A DNA stretch of 10,118 bases from Bog-159 sp049511415 (GCA_049511415.1 JBEKYC010000118.1:1-10118); one strand, 5' to 3'. Shown: positions 1-6,905, numbered from the stretch's first letter. The notes: generated by a model from the sequence alone, not told the origin. Translations and numbers: made by a program.

Positions 1-2297
1 GACGTGCGTTCCATCGATTTGGAATAAATCTCGTCGAGCGTCCGGACTTCAGCGAGCGGCAAGCTCGGATCCACGCTCCAGACTGCGCGCTGCACGTCGG
101 CCAGCAGGCCCGGCGATCCCGCCCGCCTGCTTCGAATGATGTAGGCGACCGTGCGAAGCACCGCTACCGGTTCGTTGTTGAAGTGGTACATCAGCAGCGG
201 ATAGTACGCGCTCGCGGGCGGCTGCCGCTCGATGCCTTCGCTGCGCTCGTCCGCGACCACGCCGATCACTTCCCGCCAGGGATCCTTCTGGTTCGGAGTG
301 ATCTCCTTGCCGATGGCGACGCGCGGATCGCCCCATAACTCTCGCGCGAGATTCTCACTGACCATGGCGACGGAGCGGCGCTCGTAGACGTCGGTCCAGG
401 TAAATTCGCGGCCGGCGACCAGGCGACTGCCCAGGGCGGCCAGAAGCCCCGGTGAGATAAACTTCTGCCGGCGCAGCGGAGGCACTTTGTCATACGTCTT
501 ATCGCGCGCGTAGACCTGGTAAAGGCTGCCGCCCGGATCCGTGGGAATGGAGGCGGTCATTCCCGTGGAGACGACGCCCGGAATCCCGCGGATCTTGTCG
601 AGGATGGATTGCTCCAATTGCGCGACCGCGACGGGGTCCTTCACCTGTGCGTCCGGGATGGCGATGCGCATCGTGAGAGCGTCATGGGGATCGAATCCAG
701 GGTCGACGTGACCGAGCGCCTGGAACGTCCTGATCATCAGGCCGGAGCCGACGAGCAGGACCACCGCCAGCGCGACCTGCACGACGACGAGCATGCCGCG
801 CGTCAGGCGCCGCTCGCGAGTCTGAGACGACGTTCGTCCTCCGCCGCGCAGCGAGGCGGCGATGCGCGGGCCGGCGTACTTGAAGACGGGTATTATCCCA
901 AACAGAACGCCGCTCGCGAGCGCCGTGAGGAAGGTGAAGGCGAGCACCGCGGGATCGATAGAGATCTCGTTGAGGCGCGGCAGGTGGGCCGGGGCGATAG
1001 CGATCAGCAAGCGGATGGCGGCAGCGGCGATCGCCAGGCCGAGGATGCCGCCGAAGAGACCGAGCACGATGCTTTCCATCAGCAACTCGCGCGCGATGTC
1101 GCGCCGTCCCGCTCCGAGAGCCGCGCGGATCGCGAGTTCATGCTGGCGGCCTTCGGCGCGAACCAACAGCAGGTTGGCGACGTTGGCGCACGCGATCAGC
1201 AGCACGATTCCGATCGTTCCCATCAGCACCCAAAGAGTTTTTGAGAGATCGCCGACCAGGTTACTTTTAAGCGTTTCGAGGCGAGGCGTAAGGCGGACTT
1301 CTTCGAACGCCTTTACCGTGAATCCGGGCAGCGGAGGATAGCTGTGCAACGCAATGGGGATGAGGCGCGCCAGGTCGGCGGCGGCCTGGCCGATGGTGAC
1401 GCCCGGTCTCAGGCGCGCGATTCCTTCATAGCTCACGTTGCCCAGAATGGTCTTGTTGCGATCGAGCCGAAGCGGAAGCAGAAACGCAGCGTTCTGATCG
1501 AGGAAAGTGAAATTCGATGGCAGGACACCGATGACTTCGCACGGAACTCCGTCCACTGTCACGGCGCGGCCCAGCACCGAGCGGTCGCCTCCGAATCGCG
1601 CCTGCCACCATGCATATGACAAGACCATGGTCGGCGGACTGCCGGGTGCATCGTCCTTATCCGAGAACCGGCGTCCGAGCACAGCCTGAAAGCCGAGGAT
1701 GGGCAGAACCTGCGCGCTGACGTTGAGGCTTAACGCGTCTTCGGGTTCGTGGAGGCCGGTTACGGTGCTACGCGCCCATTGATAGAGACCGATGTCCTGA
1801 AACGAGTGCGCCTGATCGCGATAGGTGAAATGAAGAAATGGGGCGGTGCCGGCTTCGGGAAGGTTGACGCCGGGCGCGGCGTGATTCACCGTGATCAGCT
1901 CGTCGGCATTGGGATACGGCAGCGGTTTGAGCAGGACGCCGTTGACCACGCTGAAAATGGCGCTGGTGGCGCCGATACCGATGGATAGTGTGATCAATGC
2001 AATCAGTGTGAACAGGGGGCTGCGCCATAATATTCGAAGGCTATACCGCAGGTCACGCGCGAATATTTGGATGAATCCCGCCGCGCGTGCGTCGCGGCAT
2101 TCGTCTTTGATCTGTGAAAGGGCGCCGACTGTACGGCGAGCCGCTGATCTTGCCTGTTCCGCGGACATACCAGCCCGGAGATTGTCTTCGGTTTCCCGCT
2201 CCATGTGTTCACGCAACTCCTCATCGAGCTCGGTATCTAATTGCCGCCGCTCGAAGATGGAGCGCAGCAGCATTCGCAGTTTCGCGAGCCAACGCAT
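1..2297 (-). CDS. ADOP-type ABC transporter permease (MacB/FtsX family), 3' end beyond window
   Basis: The reading frame is open from ATG 2297 to the left edge with no stop (765 codons). An N-terminal acidobacterial extension (residues 1-90, rich in E/R, with DEELREHMERE) precedes the first membrane helix at about 95-117 (LFTLIALITLSIGIGATSAI). A MacB-type periplasmic domain (about 130-340) follows, then the first FtsX domain (about 352-480) with ACANVANLLLVRAEGRQHE and IRAALGAGRRDI, and a second membrane helix/periplasmic repeat (about 500-750). This duplicated layout without an ATPase domain is the 'acidobacterial duplicated orphan permease' type, usually about 800-890 residues, so the last FtsX helices are missing only because the window ends. 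A good ribosome site (AAAGGAGA) lies just upstream of the ATG, and the gene starts 10 nt after the PadR stop. The substrate is unknown; MacB relatives move peptides, lipoproteins or drugs using a separate ATPase. Confidence 0.93.
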   Translation of the reverse strand, partial: MRWLAKLRMLLRSIFERRQLDTELDEELREHMERETEDNLRAGMSAEQARSAARRTVGALSQIKDECRDARAAGFIQIFARDLRYSLRILWRSPLFTLIALITLSIGIGATSAIFSVVNGVLLKPLPYPNADELITVNHAAPGVNLPEAGTAPFLHFTYRDQAHSFQDIGLYQWARSTVTGLHEPEDALSLNVSAQVLPILGFQAVLGRRFSDKDDAPGSPPTMVLSYAWWQARFGGDRSVLGRAVTVDGVPCEVIGVLPSNFTFLDQNAAFLLPLRLDRNKTILGNVSYEGIARLRPGVTIGQAAADLARLIPIALHSYPPLPGFTVKAFEEVRLTPRLETLKSNLVGDLSKTLWVLMGTIGIVLLIACANVANLLLVRAEGRQHELAIRAALGAGRRDIARELLMESIVLGLFGGILGLAIAAAAIRLLIAIAPAHLPRLNEISIDPAVLAFTFLTALASGVLFGIIPVFKYAGPRIAASLRGGGRTSSQTRERRLTRGMLVVVQVALAVVLLVGSGLMIRTFQALGHVDPGFDPHDALTMRIAIPDAQVKDPVAVAQLEQSILDKIRGIPGVVSTGMTASIPTDPGGSLYQVYARDKTYDKVPPLRRQKFISPGLLAALGSRLVAGREFTWTDVYERRSVAMVSENLARELWGDPRVAIGKEITPNQKDPWREVIGVVADERSEGIERQPPASAYYPLLMYHFNNEPVAVLRTVAYIIRSRRAGSPGLLADVQRAVWSVDPSLPLAEVRTLDEIYSKSMERT

Positions 2298-2307
2298 AAT
2301 GTCTCCT

Positions 2308-2634
2308 TTAAATCGCCTCGACGACGAGTCCGATCGCGTTCGAGAGGCGGCGCCAGTTGTCGAGCTCCGATCTGAGCTGTTTTCGGCCGGCCGCGGTAAG
2401 CGAATAGAACCTGGCACGCCGGTTGCTTTCCGAAGTCTTCCATTCAGCCTTGATCCATCCTTGATGTTCAAGGCGATGCAGGGCGGGATATAAGGAGCCT
2501 TGCTGGACCTGTAGAACCTCTTGAGAGATTTGAACGATGCGCTTTGCAATCGCCCATCCGCTCATGGGTTCGAGCGAGAGCGTTTTGAGAATAAGCAGGT
2601 CAAGCGTGCCTTGGACCAGATCTGTCGGTTTCAA
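2308..2634 (-). CDS. PadR-family transcriptional regulator
   Basis: A 108-residue winged-helix regulator. The opening KPTDLVQGTLDLLILKTL and the recognition-helix region QQGSLYPALHRLEHQGWI (residues 44-61), followed by the wing RRARFYSLTAAGRKQL (72-87), are diagnostic of the short PadR proteins that accompany acidobacterial ADOP permeases. I place the start at TTG 2634: AAGGG lies 9 nt upstream (2648-2644), and the protein then begins exactly where the family does. An in-frame ATG at 2697 would add 21 residues, but it lies upstream of the probable -35/-10 elements, so it cannot be on the transcript. The gene is co-transcribed with the permease (10 nt gap) and probably represses both through the inverted repeat at its promoter. 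The effector is unknown; PadR proteins commonly respond to small aromatic or lipophilic compounds. Confidence 0.9.
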   Translation of the reverse strand: MKPTDLVQGTLDLLILKTLSLEPMSGWAIAKRIVQISQEVLQVQQGSLYPALHRLEHQGWIKAEWKTSESNRRARFYSLTAAGRKQLRSELDNWRRLSNAIGLVVEAI

Positions 2635-2651
2635 TGAGTGCCGCCCTTGTC

Positions 2652-2688
2652 GATTATCTATAATACATGATGGTTTGTAGATAATCAA
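2652..2688 (-). promoter_or_regulatory. Promoter and probable PadR operator
   Basis: On the minus strand, TTGATT (2688-2683) and TATTAT (2665-2660) are separated by exactly 17 nt and match -35 and -10 hexamers. A perfect 9-bp inverted repeat, GATTATCTA (2652-2660) and TAGATAATC (2678-2686) with a 17-nt spacer, overlaps both elements. A dimer bound there would block RNA polymerase. This AT-rich island stands out in GC-rich surroundings. The operator assignment to the adjacent PadR is inference. Confidence 0.65.
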
Positions 2689-2697
2689 CAGGAGCAC

Positions 2698-3188
2698 GCC
2701 GGATGCAATGCCGGCGCCTCAAAACGGGAAAAATTGTGCGGCGAGCCGGAAGGGCTGGCCCTTCTCGTTCTGGATATGCGGAGTCCCTCGATATGGCACG
2801 ACCGTGTCCTTCTCTCTACGAATCGGCCGAGCGCCACGCTGCGAAACCTGTGTGACTCCTTTCGCCGTCATTTCGGTGAAAGTCGAGCCGGTTCCTGGCT
2901 AGGAATCCCTTCGCGAGCCACCCAGCTCCTGGGAAGTCCCAATCTGGGAAGTCGGGCTGAATTAGCCCACGGCCTGCACCGCAGCGCCCACGAACGGCTC
3001 TCTCTCGGGTCGCGATCTCCCTCGGGAAGAGTCTACCCCGGCTTAGGTTAGTGCTTAAGGGACCTCGGGCTTCAGCGGCTCCCTTACGCCGTTCTTGCTT
3101 CACGAAATCGCGTGCATGGTGGAATCACTAGCGGGCGAAGGACCCGGACCGGCGAAGGGCCTACCCGCATTCTCCGCGGGCCAGGAGA
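2698..3188. other. Gene-less stretch, possible mobile-element relic
   Basis: No reading frame here has both a family resemblance I recognise and a proper ribosome site. What can be seen: a 6-bp GC inverted repeat CGCCGG/CCGGCG (2697-2702 and 2711-2716); a strong 9-bp hairpin with one G-U pair and a 6-nt loop (2859-2882); a 10-bp direct repeat CTGGGAAGTC at 2929-2938 and 2944-2953; and a weak 5-bp hairpin (3164-3180) just after the PDZ gene stop that could slow transcription but lacks a T-run. On the minus strand the element GGCTCGACTTTCACCGAAAT (about 2892-2873) reminds me of the subterminal repeats of IS21-type elements. That recollection is unverified. A plus-strand frame at 2708-2902 (64 codons) is the best candidate for a small hypothetical gene, but I do not support it. 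Confidence 0.4.
2859..2882. repeat. Strong hairpin in gene-less stretch
   Basis: CTTTCGCCG (2859-2867) pairs with CGGTGAAAG (2874-2882) across the 6-nt loop TCATTT; eight Watson-Crick pairs plus one G-U in RNA. No T-run follows on either strand, so it is not a standard intrinsic terminator. It may be a relic of a mobile-element end or a structured RNA segment. Confidence 0.5.
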
Positions 3189-4097
3189 CTAGCACCAGCG
3201 GCCGCTCGACACCACCGGCCGCATCCCGCGAGCGCCGCCCGATTCCATCGCCACCTGGAGCGTAATCTCTTTCTTGTCGCGCACCACCACTACGGCGAAG
3301 GTATGTTTCACTCGCGCGGCGCGCAGAACGCTGGTGATTTCGCGCGCACTCGTGACGGTCTCGCCGTCCACTTTTACGATCACGTCGCCGGCGCGCAGGC
3401 CTGCCTTTTCCGCTGCTGAACCCTTGAACACCTCGCGCACCAGCGCGCCTTCTTTCACGCCGAAGAATCCGGCCAATTGGCCGCCCACGGACTCACAGTC
3501 GATACCCAGCATCCCGCTGCGGGACGTGCCATAAATGCGCAAACCAGGCATCGCGGGGGTTGGAGGCATCGGCGGCATGCTGGGCATTTCCGGCATGGGT
3601 GGCATCTCCGACATCGGCGGCATCTCGACGGTGAAGGCTTCGTCGGCGTCGGGCGCGCGCCCGGCGATAACCTGCATGCGCGACGCGATGGTCGCGGTCA
3701 GGGTTTCGGGAGCGCCGTTGCGCCAGACCTGCATCTTGACCTGGCGGTTGACGGGGGTCTCGTGCACCAGGCGCACGAACTGTTCGGTGCCCTCAATGGG
3801 CTGGCCATTGAACTCCAGCACCACATCGCCTTCTTTCATGCCGGCCTTGGCGGCGGGGCTGTCCGGATCCACGCTCTTCACTTCGACGCCGCGCACCTCT
3901 TTCAGGTTCAGCGCCTTGGCACGCTCCGCGTCGACTTCGGCCACGCCGATACCCAGAAAGCTGCCGCCCGATTTCCGAATCACGATCGAGCGGGCGGTGG
4001 CCGCGCGTGCGCGTGGCGCGGGGTCCTGCGCGAACACGCCTGCGGCGGTAGCGCCCAAAACCAGGATGCACAGCCCTGAATAAGTAACCTGTTTCAT
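3189..4097 (-). CDS. Secreted tandem-PDZ protein with Met-Pro linker
   Basis: A 302-residue protein with a signal peptide at residues 1-24 (MKQVTYSGLCILVLGATAAG, cleavage probably after VFA or FAQ). PDZ1 spans about 45-138, with carboxylate loop FLGIG (47-51) and the typical SPAAKAGMKEGDVVLEFNG block (80-98). PDZ2 spans about 195-285, with GMLGID and SAAEKAGLRAGDVIVKVDG (227-245). The linker (159-184) has Met at 159, 162, 165, 168, 171, 174, 177 and 183 among prolines. There is no trypsin-like or S41 catalytic domain, so this is not DegP or a C-terminal processing protease; it is probably a periplasmic adaptor that binds protein C-termini. I chose ATG 4097 over the frame opening at 4166 because GAGG sits 5 nt upstream and the signal peptide then begins cleanly. 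The upstream solenoid gene's TGA (4107-4105) lies inside this ribosome site, indicating translational coupling. It is the last gene of the sigma operon. Confidence 0.88.
   Translation of the reverse strand: MKQVTYSGLCILVLGATAAGVFAQDPAPRARAATARSIVIRKSGGSFLGIGVAEVDAERAKALNLKEVRGVEVKSVDPDSPAAKAGMKEGDVVLEFNGQPIEGTEQFVRLVHETPVNRQVKMQVWRNGAPETLTATIASRMQVIAGRAPDADEAFTVEMPPMSEMPPMPEMPSMPPMPPTPAMPGLRIYGTSRSGMLGIDCESVGGQLAGFFGVKEGALVREVFKGSAAEKAGLRAGDVIVKVDGETVTSAREITSVLRAARVKHTFAVVVVRDKKEITLQVAMESGGARGMRPVVSSGRWC
3546..3623 (-). repeat. Met-Pro linker repeat with 3-residue period
   Basis: This stretch encodes residues 159-184 of the PDZ protein. Seven Met residues fall at exactly every third position (159 to 177), interleaved with 12 Pro overall. 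In the DNA it appears as a run of near-repeats containing GGCAT on the plus strand. A polyproline-II helix has three residues per turn, so the Met side chains would line one face. Confidence 0.75.
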
Positions 4098-4104
4098 AAG
4101 ATCC

Positions 4105-5256
4105 TCACCGTTGCCGTTTGATGAAAATGGTGCCGCCCGTCCCGGAGATCCGAAGGATAGGACCACCGCCGTTCAGCCGCCCTTCCGCGATCACCTGTCC
4201 ACCCTGCTGCCGCACGATAATTCCAGGAAATTCGGATACAATTCTGCGGATATTTCCAGCCAGATCGTTTTCCGCGCGAATCGTCACACCGAGATTAGAC
4301 GGGATGAATACGGTAATGTCACCGCTGCCGGTGGCCAGAAACGAGTCCGCCAGCGGCTTGCCCGCCAGCAGGCTGGCGATGATACTGCCGGCGGCGGTGG
4401 TCACGCGGATGGCGCCGGAAATGTGATCGAGATTAATCGCGCCTGCAGCGTCCTCGCAACGCACACCGGTGGCGGAGCCGACCTTCACGGGACCACCCGA
4501 ATTCCGGGCCGTGACCGTGCCATGCGCCTGACCTACATCGATGGGACCGCCGCCCGTATTGGCGATCACCGCCGCGCCCGCGCGCAGAATGTGTATACCG
4601 CCGCCCATGGTGGCCGCATGCGCCAGTCCATCGATCTGCTGCGCCACGATGTCGCCGCCGCCGGTCTGGAGCAACGCCTCGCCGCGCACCAGATCCGCCG
4701 TGATCCGGCCGCCGGCGGTGGTGCAATTGGCCGAGCCATCGATGGCGCCTAGATGGATGTCGCCGCCGGCCGTGCGCACGAGGATGTTGCCGTGTATGCG
4801 ATCCGCCGATATCGCGCCACCGCCGGTATCCGCGTGCACCGTGCCATCCATGTCGTTGAAGGATACGGCGCCTTCGCTGGTGCTGATGGTGGTCTCGGCG
4901 GCCGCGCGCGGTGCTTTGATGTCCAGATCGGCCATGCCTTCGCCGCGGGTGACGACCAAAGAGGCCGAGTTGCCCGGCTGCTTAGTCAAGCGCACGCTGA
5001 ACGCCCGGGTCAACCGCCGGGCATCGGACTCATCCCGGGCCTTCACTTTGATCTTGAGGGTGTACACAAGGTCCGGCTGCGATTGGCCGTTGAGCGTGAC
5101 CGCGCCGCGCGCATTAATGCGCAGCCGCGCTCCGGGGGCCAAAGTTTCCGACCCGGAACGCACTTCCACCCAATACGGACCCTCGCGCGTGAGCACCGGG
5201 TCGGCGGCCAGCGCCAGGCTCAACGATAAGGGCAGCAGAATTGGAAAACGCAGCAT
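4105..5256 (-). CDS. Secreted DUF4097-like beta-solenoid protein
   Basis: An exported protein of 383 residues (385 if GTG 5262 is the start). The signal peptide (MLRFPILLPLSLSLALAADP) is followed by an N-terminal beta domain, then about ten contiguous 18-residue repeats of the form T-x-G-G-x-I-x(5)-I-x-G-x(5). With GTG numbering these start at residues 128, 146, 164, 182, 200, 218, 236, 254 (17 long), 271 and 289. The last part (310-385) returns to TGSGDITVFIPSN and GGTIFIK strands. This pattern matches DUF4097 / putative auto-transporter-adhesin-head beta-strand repeat proteins. No catalytic residues are evident, so the role is probably structural or ligand-binding in the periplasm or at the cell surface. 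I favour ATG 5256 because GGTG lies 5 nt upstream; the GTG is only 3 nt from the previous stop (TAA 5268-5266). Gene position, between anti-sigma and PDZ genes, suggests an output or sensed partner of the sigma system. Confidence 0.85.
   Translation of the reverse strand: MLRFPILLPLSLSLALAADPVLTREGPYWVEVRSGSETLAPGARLRINARGAVTLNGQSQPDLVYTLKIKVKARDESDARRLTRAFSVRLTKQPGNSASLVVTRGEGMADLDIKAPRAAAETTISTSEGAVSFNDMDGTVHADTGGGAISADRIHGNILVRTAGGDIHLGAIDGSANCTTAGGRITADLVRGEALLQTGGGDIVAQQIDGLAHAATMGGGIHILRAGAAVIANTGGGPIDVGQAHGTVTARNSGGPVKVGSATGVRCEDAAGAINLDHISGAIRVTTAAGSIIASLLAGKPLADSFLATGSGDITVFIPSNLGVTIRAENDLAGNIRRIVSEFPGIIVRQQGGQVIAEGRLNGGGPILRISGTGGTIFIKRQR
4363..4881 (-). repeat. Ten-rung 18-residue solenoid repeat
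   Basis: This is the coding block for the consecutive 18-residue repeats of the DUF4097-like protein. Each 54-bp unit keeps GGC-rich 'T-G-G-G-x-I' and 'I-x-G' codons but has diverged elsewhere, so the repeats are old at the DNA level and conserved at the structural level. One rung (residues 254-270) is one residue short. Confidence 0.75.
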
Positions 5257-5265
5257 GTTCACCGT

Positions 5266-6213
5266 TTAAAAAGTCCCCACCGAAGCATTCAGATCCTTCA
5301 GCGCCTTTTCGCAGCGGCGGCGCACATAACCGTTGTCTTCCTTTTGCACTACGCTCTGTAGAACGCCGACCATCTTATCGTCCGCATGGGCCGTAAGAGC
5401 GTCCACCGCGCCGATGCGCACGCCGGGGTTATCGTCGCGTAATAGCACTTGCGCCAGAACCTGCCGGACGCCCGGATCCGCCGCGAATTGCTTCAATCCA
5501 TCCAAGGCTTTCAGCCGCACGCCCGGATTCGGATCTTCAATCAGCCGGTTCAACAGCAGCTCGCGCACCGGGGTGGAATCCGACTGGCTCTTGAGCAGGT
5601 CCACCGACTCCCAACGCACGCCCGCGTTGTTCTCATCGTGTGCGGCGGCCAGCATCAATTGCTGGATATGATTGTCATTCAGCTTTCCCGAAACCACCCG
5701 CCGGCGGGTCTCATCCAGCACGATGCGTACTTCGCCGGATTGCGTCCCGTCGGCGACCGGCTGCACCGAACGCACGGCCGAGATCACGTTTTCGGGAGCC
5801 AGCGATGCTATGTTAAACGGACCCAGGGGCCCCGGCGTGGTCAGCTTGGCAACCGCGAAACCCAGCGTCAGCATGGCCGTGGCGCCCAACGGCATGCGCC
5901 ATGCGCCCAGCGACGGAAACCAGGCCGCAAAAGTCTCGGCGAATCGCTGCGTCCTGGGCTCGACCGGCTTCAGCCGCGGCATTTCGTCGCGATAGACCGC
6001 GCGCATCAGGTCGTGCCGGCATTCGGCGAGCAGTGCCGCGGAGGGCAGCATCGTCCGCCGGTCAAGTGCGGCCGATAACTCCCGTTGCGACTCCGCCGCG
6101 CGTGCACAACCGGCGCACGTATACAGGTGCTGTTCGAGGGCGTCTTCTTCCTCGGGCGGCAATTCCCCGTAAAAATAAAGCGGGATCAGCTTGGTTACGG
6201 ATTCGCAGTTCAT
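5266..6213 (-). CDS. Zinc-finger anti-sigma factor with C-terminal HEAT repeats
   Basis: A 315-residue membrane protein. The N-terminus is a zf-HC2/ZAS anti-sigma domain: Cys3, then H29-x3-C33-x2-C36 (HLYTCAGC), the zinc motif that clamps ECF sigma factors in the cytoplasm. One hydrophobic segment (about 107-123, MPLGATAMLTLGFAVAK) would put the remainder outside the membrane. The C-terminal part has four HEAT-like units with the motif N-x-x-VR-x(4)-A-L/D-x-L at residues 196, 229, 262 and 294, a 33-residue period (NPGVRLKALDGL, NPGVRIGAVDAL). The start ATG 6213 overlaps the sigma gene stop as ATGA and has GGGAG 7 nt upstream; a longer in-frame opening to 6414 would overlap the sigma gene by about 200 nt and is rejected. 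Its partner is the upstream sigma factor. The HEAT array is a plausible protein-binding sensor, but that is inference. Confidence 0.9.
   Translation of the reverse strand: MNCESVTKLIPLYFYGELPPEEEDALEQHLYTCAGCARAAESQRELSAALDRRTMLPSAALLAECRHDLMRAVYRDEMPRLKPVEPRTQRFAETFAAWFPSLGAWRMPLGATAMLTLGFAVAKLTTPGPLGPFNIASLAPENVISAVRSVQPVADGTQSGEVRIVLDETRRRVVSGKLNDNHIQQLMLAAAHDENNAGVRWESVDLLKSQSDSTPVRELLLNRLIEDPNPGVRLKALDGLKQFAADPGVRQVLAQVLLRDDNPGVRIGAVDALTAHADDKMVGVLQSVVQKEDNGYVRRRCEKALKDLNASVGTF
5290..5676 (-). repeat. HEAT-repeat array of the anti-sigma factor
   Basis: This block encodes residues about 180-308 of the anti-sigma protein. Four helical-pair units are spaced 33, 33 and 32 residues apart, each with a conserved VR pair preceded by Gly or Tyr (AGVR, PGVR, PGVR, GYVR). 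The spacing and the VR-x(4)-A-L pattern are those of HEAT/HEAT_2 repeats. Confidence 0.75.
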
Positions 6214-6854
6214 TGAAAATCTCCCAGCTCCGCGCGCATCTTTTGGGTGGCGCGGAATAGACAGTTCTTGGCGGCTTCTTCGCTGGTGCCCAGGATCTCG
6301 CCGATATTCCGCAGGCGCAGGCCCTGATAGTGCCGCAACTCGAAAACCATGCGCTCGCGCGGTGTCAGCCCGGCCAACGCCCCGGCGATGCGTCCGCTCA
6401 ACTGGCGGTTCCACAGGTTGCGCTCGGGATTGGCGTGCGCGGCTTCCTCTTCAAAATCGTTCATGCGGTCGAGCGTGCCGTCGGGCGTGTCCACCACCGC
6501 CGGCTCTTCTTTGCGCACCTTGCGCTTTCGCAAATAATCCAGGCAGATGTTCGTCACGATCCGGTAAAGCCACGTGTGGAAACTGCAATCGAAACGGAAC
6601 GAATCGATACTGCGGAACACGCGCAAGAAAGCTTCCTGAAAGACGTCACGTGCGTCTTCCTGCGAGCGCAGCAGATTCATGGCGAGCCGGAGCACACTTT
6701 GGTCGTACGCGCGGACCAGTTGCTCGAAAGCGTCCTGATCGCCGCGCTGCACCGCCCGGATCAAACCGGCTTCATCTTGTTTGGGGCTCAACCTGGCACC
6801 TACTGCGCCAGGCGCGTCCTGGGCCATAAGTTCCGGCTCTGCTGTAGCTTCCAC
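6210..6854 (-). CDS. ECF-type RNA polymerase sigma factor (sigma-70 family, RpoE-like)
   Basis: A 214-residue sigma factor with only regions 2 and 4. Region 2 (about 42-111) has the core-binding and -10 recognition pattern DARDVFQEAFLRVFRSIDSF and FHTWLYRIVTNICLDYLRKR. An acidic linker (116-145) follows. Region 4 (about 153-210) has LTPRERMVFELRHYQGLRLR and the helix-turn-helix IGEILGTSEEAAKNCLFRAT, which reads the -35 element. The start is GTG 6854 with AAGGG about 4 nt upstream; an in-frame ATG at 6827 is the alternative and would remove nine non-conserved residues. The stop overlaps the anti-sigma start (ATGA), standard for sigma/anti-sigma pairs. It is the first gene of the four-gene operon and probably drives its own transcription (see the upstream TGAC/CGTC motif). 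The ECF subgroup cannot be assigned by eye. Confidence 0.93.
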   Translation of the reverse strand: MEATAEPELMAQDAPGAVGARLSPKQDEAGLIRAVQRGDQDAFEQLVRAYDQSVLRLAMNLLRSQEDARDVFQEAFLRVFRSIDSFRFDCSFHTWLYRIVTNICLDYLRKRKVRKEEPAVVDTPDGTLDRMNDFEEEAAHANPERNLWNRQLSGRIAGALAGLTPRERMVFELRHYQGLRLRNIGEILGTSEEAAKNCLFRATQKMRAELGDFQ

Positions 6855-6873
6855 TCATCCCTTCAAATACTCT

Positions 6874-6897
6874 GACGCACCAGTGGCCATTTTGTCA
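6874..6897 (-). promoter_or_regulatory. Candidate ECF-dependent autoregulatory promoter
   Basis: On the minus strand, TGAC (6897-6894) and CGTC (6877-6874) are separated by 16 nt, followed about 20 nt later by the sigma-gene GTG start. ECF promoters often have a TGAC- or AAC-containing -35 element and a CGTC -10 element at this distance, and most ECF genes are self-activated. Short motifs like these can arise by chance, so the call is tentative. Confidence 0.35.
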
Positions 6898-6905
6898 CGG
6901 TGTGA

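Noticed and set aside
609..1244. Long plus-strand frame (211 codons) and other plus-strand frames within 1-2300
   Set aside because: They lie opposite the permease gene, whose own frame is open for 765 codons and has clear family motifs; their Arg/Asp-rich translations are typical antisense shadows in GC-rich DNA.
3164..3180. CCCGC/GCGGG hairpin just after the PDZ gene as an intrinsic terminator
   Set aside because: Only a 5-bp stem and no T-run on the transcribed side; mentioned only as a possible weak structure.
4541..5269. Plus-strand frame of 242 codons opposite the solenoid gene
   Set aside because: Antisense shadow of the repeat-rich DUF4097-like gene; its Ser/Pro/Arg composition follows from the complementary codons.
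5449..6078. Plus-strand frame opposite the anti-sigma gene
   Set aside because: Antisense to a gene with recognisable zinc-finger and HEAT motifs; no ribosome site or family match.
6213..6414. N-terminal extension of the anti-sigma protein
   Set aside because: It would overlap the conserved sigma region 4 by about 200 nt, and its translation is low-complexity Arg-rich; ATG 6213 has a good ribosome site and the normal family start.
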